DNA from: Paracoccaceae bacterium
Lineage (GTDB): Bacteria; Pseudomonadota; Alphaproteobacteria; Rhodobacterales; Rhodobacteraceae
Assembly (NCBI GenBank): GCA_002400675.1
Contig: NVQY01000176.1
Location: 1 to 9,811 of the forward strand
Direction of reading: 5' to 3'
Length of the DNA stretch: 9,811 nucleotides
The position numbers and the translations under genes were made by a program. The notes under the pieces are model-generated. The model worked only from the letters and a program-made list of their open reading frames with translations. It was not told where the DNA came from and ran no database searches. Positions 5,037 through 9,811 of this stretch are shown here, one piece after another. Each line of letters begins with the position of its first letter. Positions within the stretch are counted from its first letter, which is position 1.

Positions 5037-5086
5037 GCCATCTACCTGCCTCTTCCGGTTACTGCAGATTGAAGTGTCCTACTACA
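4937..5086 (-). other. Prophage left terminus with candidate transposase-binding sites
   Basis: The end reads inward on the minus strand from 5086 as TGTAGTAGGACACTTCAATC, beginning with TG as Mu-class ends do. A block CTTCAATCTGCAGTAACCGG (5074-5055) resembles a second, CTTCAATTGTCGTTAAAACG (4958-4939), about 116 bases inside. The short core TGCAGATT recurs at 5063-5070 and 4894-4901. Paired sites of this kind at a Mu-type end usually bind transposase. The exact end rests on the break in the ybaK frame and the TG rule. The other end of the prophage is not in view. Confidence 0.65.
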
Positions 5087-5371
5087 GCCGGTTTGCGCCC
5101 GCACCTGCGCCGCGTCGGCCTTGCCCAGCGGTTCTGCGGCCACCAGCGCCGCCTTGGCCTCGTCCACCCGGTTGCCGCCGGCGGTCAGAAACAGGATCGC
5201 GCGATCGCTTTGCAATCCGCGAAAGATGATCGACTTGGCAATCTGGTCCACATCACACCCCACCGCCGCCGCCGCATCCTGCGCGGTGCGCGCCAGTGCG
5301 GTCTCGCGGATGTCCGGCTCTAATCCTGCCGCGACAAGGGCCGCGCGCACACGTTTCAGGCTTTTGCTCAT
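5042..5371 (-). pseudogene. YbaK/ProX-type aminoacyl-tRNA deacylase, truncated by the prophage
   Basis: The frame starts at ATG 5371 with GAGGA about eight bases upstream. The first 95 codons (to 5087) are host sequence matching the YbaK/EbsC family, which hydrolyses mischarged aminoacyl-tRNA. They include AQDAAAAVGCDVDQIAKSII with the conserved Lys in AKSIIF, the strand AILFLTAGGNRVD, and AAEPLGKADAAQVRAQTG. Family members have roughly 155-165 residues and continue after QTG with a Gly-rich active-site segment. Here the frame instead runs into prophage DNA, adding 14 unrelated residues (CSRTLQSAVTGRGR) before TAG at 5042. About a third of the protein, including the later active-site loop, is lost, so activity is unlikely. 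The missing part should lie beyond the other prophage end. An upstream start at 5464 would overlap the divergent gene and is not favoured. Confidence 0.85.
5087..5091. other. Probable 5-bp target site at the insertion junction
   Basis: The host bases next to the end read GCCGG on the plus strand (CCGGC on the ybaK strand). Mu-type transposition duplicates five bases and prefers NY(G/C)RN, which CCGGC fits. The second copy should lie at the far end of the prophage, outside the window. Confidence 0.5.
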
Positions 5372-5428
5372 GATGTCCTCAATTTGACGGCGGTTGACCG
5401 ATTGCAGATATCTGCGAAACTCGCGCAA

Positions 5429-5803
5429 ATGGACAAGAATGACAATATCCCCGCTCTGCCGCATTTCATCGCCCTCGAAACCCGCGTCTGGGAGGCGCTG
5501 GTGCTAGGCGATGCCAAAGCCGACGCCGCCCTGCTGACCGATGATTTCCTTGGGGTCTATCCCAGTGGTTTCTCCGGGCGCGACGATCACGCGGGCCAGT
5601 TGGTAGCGGGGCCGGTGATGCGGGAATACGCGCTGGATCAGGCGCGTCTGATGGTGATCGGTGCGGATCATGTGATGTTAAGCTACCGCGCCACCTATGC
5701 GCGGGTTGGCGGGGACAGCGAAACCATGTTCATCTCGTCGCTGTGGCAAAGGGCGGGTGACGACTGGCGCAACAGTTTTTCGCAAGACACCCCGGCGGCA
5801 TAA
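5429..5803 (+). CDS. NTF2-like / SnoaL-type small protein (DUF4440-like)
   Basis: The protein has 124 residues from ATG 5429. A TTG at 5384 would add 15 residues but lies in the space needed for the divergent promoters. The pattern LETRVWEALVLGDAKADAAL, followed by LTDDFLGVYPSGFSGRDDH, a central DQARLMVIGADHVMLSYRAT and a final SSLWQRAGDDWRNSFSQDTP, is typical of the cone-shaped NTF2-like fold in DUF4440/SnoaL proteins. Such proteins are cytoplasmic, often dimeric, and may be small enzymes or ligand binders. No specific substrate can be named. The gene is divergent from the disrupted ybaK and ends 61 bases before glnE in the same direction, so they may share a transcript. No strong ribosome site is seen. 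Confidence 0.82.
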   Translation: MDKNDNIPALPHFIALETRVWEALVLGDAKADAALLTDDFLGVYPSGFSGRDDHAGQLVAGPVMREYALDQARLMVIGADHVMLSYRATYARVGGDSETMFISSLWQRAGDDWRNSFSQDTPAA

Positions 5804-5864
5804 ATTCGCGCCGCTTTTGATGCCGGTCATTGACCGCCCCGCGTGCGCGCCGCATCCTACCCGG

Positions 5865-8690
5865 ATGACATTTTCCAAAGATATCACCCGCCTGCCACGC
5901 GCCTTTGATCCCGCATTGGGGCAAGAGGCCCGCGCGATCCTGCCGGACCTGACCGGCGATCTTGCCGACCTGATAACCGGCGCGGCCGGGTCCAGTCCCT
6001 ATCTGAAAGGGCTGATCGAACGTGAGGCCGATTGGCTGACAGGTGCGCTAGAGGATGGCGACCGCGCAATTAACACCGTGTGCGGCGAGATTCGCGAACT
6101 GGCCCCTGACCAGTTGAAACCGGGGCTGCGACAGGCCAAGCGGCGCATCGCGCTGATCACGGCCCTTGCCGATCTGGCCGGCGTCTGGCCGCTGGAAAAG
6201 GTCACCGGCGTTCTGACCGATTTTGCCGGTCTGGCCTGCGATCTGGCGATCCGCGCCGAGGTGGGCGCGCTGATCCGGCGCGGCAAACTGCCGGGGCAGG
6301 GGCCGGATGACGTGGCCAGTGCCGGTGGGCTGGTGGTGCTGGCGATGGGCAAGATGGGCGCGCACGAGCTGAATTATTCCTCGGACATCGACCTGATCTG
6401 CCTGTTCGACGAGGCCCGCTATGCGCCCGAGGATTTCCACGACGCCCGCAGCGCCCTTGTGCGTGCCACCCGCAACATGAGCGCGACCCTGAACGAACGC
6501 ACCGCCGACGGCTATGTGTTCCGCACCGACCTGCGCCTGCGCCCGGACCCGGCGGTGACGCCGGTCTGTCTGGCCATGGCGGCGGCCGAATCCTACTACG
6601 AAAGCCTTGGCCGCACATGGGAGCGTGCGGCCTATATCAAAGCCCGCCCCGCCGCCGGAGACATCGCCGCCGGTCAGCGGTTCCTTGAAACGCTGACGCC
6701 GTTTGTGTGGCGCCGCCACCTTGATTTCGCCGCCATTCAGGACGCCCACGACATGCGCCTGCGCATCCGCGAACACAAAGGCACCGGCGGCGGTATCAAC
6801 GTACCCGGTCACGACATGAAACTGGGGCGCGGCGGCATCCGCGAGATCGAGTTTTTCACCCAGACCCGACAGCTTATCGCCGGGGGCCGCGACCCTGAAT
6901 TGCGTCTGCGTGGCACCACGCCGGGGCTGGCGGCACTTGCGGCCAAGGGCTGGGTTCCGGGTGATGTGGCCCAGGCACTTAGCGCGCATTACCGTGCCCA
7001 CCGCGAGGTCGAACACCGTATTCAGATGGTCAATGATGCGCAGACGCATAAATTGCCCGTGTCGGACGACGGGCTGGCCCGCGTCGCCTGTCTGATGGGT
7101 ACCGATGTGGCCGGGCTGACGGCGCAGGTGGCCCCGCGACTGGCGCAGGTGCACGACATGACCGAAGGGTTCTTTGCCCCCGACACGCCCTCTCGGGAGG
7201 ACCCAACCCAGCTGCCCGACAGCCTTGATCAATCCATCCTTGCCCGCTGGCCCGCCTATCCGGCGCTGCGATCCTCGCGCGCCTCGCATATCTTCGAGCG
7301 GCTGAAACCCGACCTGTTGCGCCGTCTGGCCGCCACCCCCCGCCCGGACGAAGCGCTGGTGGCGCTTGACGGATTTCTCGCCGGATTGCCCGCAGGGGTG
7401 CAGCTTTTTTCGCTGTTCGAGGCCAACCCGCACCTTCTGGACCTGCTGATCGACATTGTCGGCACCTCTCCGGCGCTGGCGGGGCATCTGTCGCGCAATT
7501 CGTCGGTGTTTGATGCGGTGATTGGCGGCGATTTCTTTGCCGACTGGCCGGGGGAAGACGCCCTGCAAACCGCCTTGGCCGCGATGCTGGCGCAAGAGAG
7601 CGATTACGAACGCCAGCTTGACGCGGCGCGCCGCTGGGCCAAGGAATGGCATTTCCGCATCGGGGTGCATCACCTGCGCGGCCTGATCGGGCCGGTCGAG
7701 GCGGCCGAGCAATATTCCGACCTTGCCGACGCGGTCCTGCGCGGGCTCTGGCCGGTGGTTCAGGATAATTTTGCGCTGCGGCACGGCCCGCCTCCGGGGC
7801 GCGGGGCGATTGTGATCGGGGCGGGTTCGCTGGGCGCGCGGCGGCTGAATGCGCGCTCTGATCTGGACCTGATCGTGATGTATGACGCCGACGGAGTGGA
7901 CTCATCCGACGGCAAGCGTCCGCTCGTCTCGCGCGTCTATTATGCCAAGCTTACCAAGGCTTTGGTGACCTCGCTGTCTGCCCCCACGGCTGAGGGTCGG
8001 CTTTACGAGGTGGATATGCGGCTGCGTCCTTCGGGCAATCAGGGGCCGGTCGCGACCTCCTGGCCCGCGTTCCGTGCCTATCACGAGACCGAAGCCTGGA
8101 CCTGGGAGCATCTGGCCCTTACCTCCGCCCGTCCCGTGGCGGGGCCTCAGTCGTTGCGTGAAGATACCGAAGCCTTTCGCCGCACGGTCCTGGCACAGCC
8201 CCGCGATCAGCTGGGCCTGCGTCGGGACGTCGCCGAAATGCGGGCCCGCATTGCCGCCGCACGCGGCGAGGCGCGCGATTGGGACATGAAGCTGGGGCGC
8301 GGTCGCACGCAGGAGATCGAGTTGCTGGCGCAGGCGGGGATCCTCGCGATCGGGACCGGCGAGTCGGACATCCACGCCGGGTTGGACGCCGCCGCACAGA
8401 TCGGCTGGATCACTGCCGATCAGGCCAGCGACCTTGATCAGGCCTGGGCGCAATTCTGGGCGTTCAGCCTCACGACCAAGCTCTTGACGTCCCGACCTCT
8501 CGATCCCGCCGCCTTGGGTCGCGGCGGGTGGGAGTTGTTGCTACGTGACACCGGTTCGGATAGCTGGTCAGAGCTTCGGGATCATCTCGAAGAGCTGCGT
8601 GCGCGCGCCGCGAAGGCGGTGGATGCTGCCTTGGCCGTCGATCCCGAGGAGGCACGCGGCGGGGCAAATGTTGATGAAGAGGACCGCTAG
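5865..8690 (+). CDS. glnE: Bifunctional glutamine synthetase adenylyltransferase / adenylyl-removing enzyme
   Basis: The 941-residue length is normal for the family. GlnE attaches AMP to, and removes it from, a tyrosine of glutamine synthetase under PII control, in the cytoplasm. Two nucleotidyltransferase halves are visible. The N-terminal (adenylyl-removing) half has GKMGAHELNYSSDIDL with K163, D174 and D176, RTDLRLRPDP near 220, and KLGRGGIREIEFF near 320. The C-terminal (adenylylating) half has GAGSLGARRLNARSDLDL with D666 and D668, LYEVDMRLRPSGNQGPVATS near 713-732, WTWEHLALTSARPVAG near 745, and KLGRGRTQEIELL near 808. Ser655 stands where the first half and many homologues have Lys; this may be lineage-specific. 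The ATG at 5865 gives MTFSKDITRLPRAFDP, a usual start region. An in-frame ATG at 5820 and a start inside the upstream gene are less likely. The next gene follows after three bases. Confidence 0.97.
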   Translation: MTFSKDITRLPRAFDPALGQEARAILPDLTGDLADLITGAAGSSPYLKGLIEREADWLTGALEDGDRAINTVCGEIRELAPDQLKPGLRQAKRRIALITALADLAGVWPLEKVTGVLTDFAGLACDLAIRAEVGALIRRGKLPGQGPDDVASAGGLVVLAMGKMGAHELNYSSDIDLICLFDEARYAPEDFHDARSALVRATRNMSATLNERTADGYVFRTDLRLRPDPAVTPVCLAMAAAESYYESLGRTWERAAYIKARPAAGDIAAGQRFLETLTPFVWRRHLDFAAIQDAHDMRLRIREHKGTGGGINVPGHDMKLGRGGIREIEFFTQTRQLIAGGRDPELRLRGTTPGLAALAAKGWVPGDVAQALSAHYRAHREVEHRIQMVNDAQTHKLPVSDDGLARVACLMGTDVAGLTAQVAPRLAQVHDMTEGFFAPDTPSREDPTQLPDSLDQSILARWPAYPALRSSRASHIFERLKPDLLRRLAATPRPDEALVALDGFLAGLPAGVQLFSLFEANPHLLDLLIDIVGTSPALAGHLSRNSSVFDAVIGGDFFADWPGEDALQTALAAMLAQESDYERQLDAARRWAKEWHFRIGVHHLRGLIGPVEAAEQYSDLADAVLRGLWPVVQDNFALRHGPPPGRGAIVIGAGSLGARRLNARSDLDLIVMYDADGVDSSDGKRPLVSRVYYAKLTKALVTSLSAPTAEGRLYEVDMRLRPSGNQGPVATSWPAFRAYHETEAWTWEHLALTSARPVAGPQSLREDTEAFRRTVLAQPRDQLGLRRDVAEMRARIAAARGEARDWDMKLGRGRTQEIELLAQAGILAIGTGESDIHAGLDAAAQIGWITADQASDLDQAWAQFWAFSLTTKLLTSRPLDPAALGRGGWELLLRDTGSDSWSELRDHLEELRARAAKAVDAALAVDPEEARGGANVDEEDR

Positions 8691-8693
8691 ATC

Positions 8694-8969
8694 ATGTCGG
8701 AAGACCTAGACATAAACGATCCAAAGGGGTTGATCCGTGAAAGCTACCGGATCGATGGTTTGGGCGAGGCAGAGTGCCGCTCCATCCTCATCGATTGGGC
8801 CTTGAGCCTGCCGGACTCTGTCGCGCAGAAGGATGCGCTGAGCGCGCTGATCGCCCGGCACGCCGATCAGGCGCATGATCATCCAATGACGCGCTTGATG
8901 TCCGAGGGGCTGCATACGTTCCCCGTCACAGGACGCCGTGGCGGTTGGGCGGCACGGCGCAAGCACTAA
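8694..8969 (+). CDS. Conserved-type small protein downstream of glnE, function unknown
   Basis: The 91-residue protein starts at ATG 8694, three bases after the glnE stop, with a purine-rich ribosome site (GAAGAGGA) at the end of glnE, so it is very likely cotranscribed. The sequence (LIRESYRIDGLGEAECRSIL, then DWALSLPDSVAQKDALSALI, then HPMTRLMSEGL and a basic RRGGWAARRK tail) looks like a soluble all-helical protein. I have the impression of a family found in Rhodobacteraceae, but I cannot name it or assign a function. No membrane segment or metal motif is seen. A link to nitrogen control is suggested only by position. Confidence 0.85.
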   Translation: MSEDLDINDPKGLIRESYRIDGLGEAECRSILIDWALSLPDSVAQKDALSALIARHADQAHDHPMTRLMSEGLHTFPVTGRRGGWAARRKH

Positions 8970-9431
8970 GGGTGCTGGGCGGTGCCTATGCGGGCGATTT
9001 GGGGCCTGGGTGCGCCAAGGCGTTCACCATCCCCGTGCCTCGGCTGGATGCGGCGAACCGATCCCCTGCGCCCAGTCCGTCCCGGTCCAGTCCGTCACGG
9101 CCCGATCCAACGCGACCAGATCAGCGCCGCCTCATCGCGGAACAATAGGTTGGCGGGCCCGCACGCGACCGTTTGGTAGACGCATTCCCGAGGACCTGTT
9201 CATACAGGTGGGCGCCGGGTAACCGAACCACGGTCCGGACAGAGCCAGCTCCCTCGGATTTGCTTAAGGCCACCGGAATGTTACCGTTCACGAGAAGGGC
9301 AGCACCCGCCACGGATTGAGATAGTCGGTCCACCGGTCCCCGACAAGGGCCTAGGCGAAATGGCGGCGAGGTTTGTCGTGAGGGCGAGCCTATGGCCGAG
9401 CGTGTCGGTCAACCCTGTGCGCGTTCGACGA
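8970..9431. other. Intergenic stretch with no recognisable gene
   Basis: This stretch of about 460 bases lies between two genes that point toward each other. All frames give short, composition-driven products without family resemblance; a 70-codon minus-strand frame at 9333-9121 is the least unlikely. It contains an imperfect 15-base tandem repeat, CCAGTCCGTC(C/A)CGG(T/C), at 9072-9086 and 9087-9101. No tRNA, hairpin terminator or promoter stands out. It may hold a decayed gene. Confidence 0.5.
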
Positions 9432-9811
9432 TCAATCCGTCACCATTCCATACTCTGCCAATTCTTCGTCGGTCAGGATGTAGATGGAGTTCGGTGGCGT
9501 CGACAGGCCGTGCGTCATCATCATCGGATCGATGCCCATCTCGTCGAGGTAGCGCATCACCTCGCCCTGACCGCGCTGGATGTCCTGCACGGCGAGAAAC
9601 GCGGGGAGGAAGGTGTTCTCTCCGAAAAAATGTTGGTGTACGCCGACGCGGCCTCTGCTCTCGACCACCCGTTCTGTCCCGGCGGCGAGCATGTAGGGGC
9701 AGGCGGACAGGCAGACGTCGCGCGCACGCACGGTGGTGGTCTTTCCGGCGTCGCGCAGCGCGCGCCCGATGCTCAGCGCATCCGTGACGGACCCGCCCGG
9801 CGAATGCAGCA
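9432..9811 (-). CDS. ClpP-like serine-protease-fold protein (COG3904-type), C-terminal part
   Basis: The frame is open from the window end (9811) to TGA 9434-9432, showing the last 125 residues; the start lies outside. The visible part opens with LHSPGGSVTDALSIGRALRD, which contains the ClpP-type oxyanion motif SPGGSV. It continues with RARDVCLSACPYMLAAGTER, where the Ser of LSAC is the expected nucleophile, and VGVHQHFFGEN, where the His fits the catalytic His. The family is annotated as predicted periplasmic ClpP-class proteins. A signal peptide would be at the unseen N-terminus. The tail (MGIDPMMMTHGLSTPPNSIY, then LTDEELAEYGMVTD) matches the usual ending with a tyrosine-rich recognition helix. 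An internal GTG at 9731 is not the start, because the conserved motif precedes it. No terminator was found after the stop. Confidence 0.88.
   Translation of the reverse strand, partial: LHSPGGSVTDALSIGRALRDAGKTTTVRARDVCLSACPYMLAAGTERVVESRGRVGVHQHFFGENTFLPAFLAVQDIQRGQGEVMRYLDEMGIDPMMMTHGLSTPPNSIYILTDEELAEYGMVTD

Larger units (their letters stand above)
1..5086 (-). mobile_element. Mu-like transposable prophage, left part (continues beyond window start)
   Basis: The gene order is that of the left end of a Mu-type phage: terminus, repressor transcribed toward the terminus, then a divergent early operon with a Ner-like regulator that leads into a MuA-type transposase. The early genes read on the minus strand, so the element is inverted relative to the window. 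The right boundary is placed at 5086 because a ybaK-type reading frame stops matching its family there, and the next prophage bases on the minus strand begin with TG, the rule for Mu-class ends. The transposition ATPase, lysis, head and tail genes and the other end must lie left of base 1. No debris or broken phage genes are visible except the amber codon near 1597, so the visible part looks largely intact. Intactness of the rest cannot be judged here. Confidence 0.88.

Noticed and set aside
5384..5412. TTGACG plus GATATC with 17-base spacing as a promoter for the NTF2-like gene
   Set aside because: The -10 matches only three of six consensus bases and would leave a leader of about ten bases, so support is too weak to list.
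5697..5864. Extended N-terminus for glnE starting inside the NTF2-like gene, or at ATG 5820
   Set aside because: The extra residues are basic and low in resemblance to GlnE, overlap another gene, and the family-like sequence begins at MTFSKDITRL (5865).
6048..7784. 578-codon minus-strand frame
   Set aside because: It lies wholly antisense to the well-supported glnE gene, and its Arg/Gly/His-rich product is a shadow of GC-rich codons.

Overview
The window joins the left part of a Mu-like transposable prophage (positions 1 to about 5086, continuing off the left edge) to ordinary chromosome of an alphaproteobacterium (5087 to 9811). GC-rich host genes, a two-domain GlnE in the alphaproteobacterial style, and a small conserved-looking gene directly behind glnE all suggest a member of the Rhodobacteraceae (Roseobacter-type). 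That assignment comes from recognising the protein families, not from a search.

Prophage part. The genetic left end faces right in this window. From the host junction inward it holds: the terminal TG...-type end at 5086; about 440 bases of non-coding, repeat-rich end DNA; a secreted-protein cargo gene with its own promoter (4585 to 4064, minus); a self-cleaving S24 (LexA/CI-type) repressor gene on the plus strand (3179 to 4048); a compact control region with three operator-like repeats and the early promoter (3133 to 3206); and a minus-strand early operon. The operon runs Ner-like DNA-binding protein, XRE-type HTH protein with a C-terminal membrane helix, a small unknown protein, a winged-helix protein, a small unknown gene broken by an in-frame amber codon, a ParB-like protein, and the N-terminal 214 codons of a MuA-type transposase. 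Nearly every junction is an ATGA or TAATG overlap, so translation looks coupled from the Ner-like gene to the transposase. Two strong inverted repeats lie inside genes of this operon: an intrinsic-terminator-like hairpin in the HTH-membrane gene and a 31-base palindrome in the parB-like gene.

Host part. The prophage has inserted into a ybaK/ProX-type aminoacyl-tRNA deacylase gene, leaving its first 95 codons (5371 to 5087) fused to 14 prophage-encoded residues. Divergent from it is a small NTF2/SnoaL-like gene (5429 to 5803), followed by glnE (5865 to 8690), which controls glutamine synthetase by adenylylation, and a 91-residue conserved-type protein in the same transcriptional direction (8694 to 8969). 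About 460 bases without a recognisable gene follow. The window ends in the C-terminal part of a ClpP-like (COG3904-type) serine-protease-fold protein on the minus strand (9811 to 9432).

How it works together: the repressor is expected to bind the operators over the early promoter and hold off the Ner/ParB/transposase operon. Repressor cleavage would release the operon and start replicative transposition from the end at 5086 and its unseen partner left of the window.
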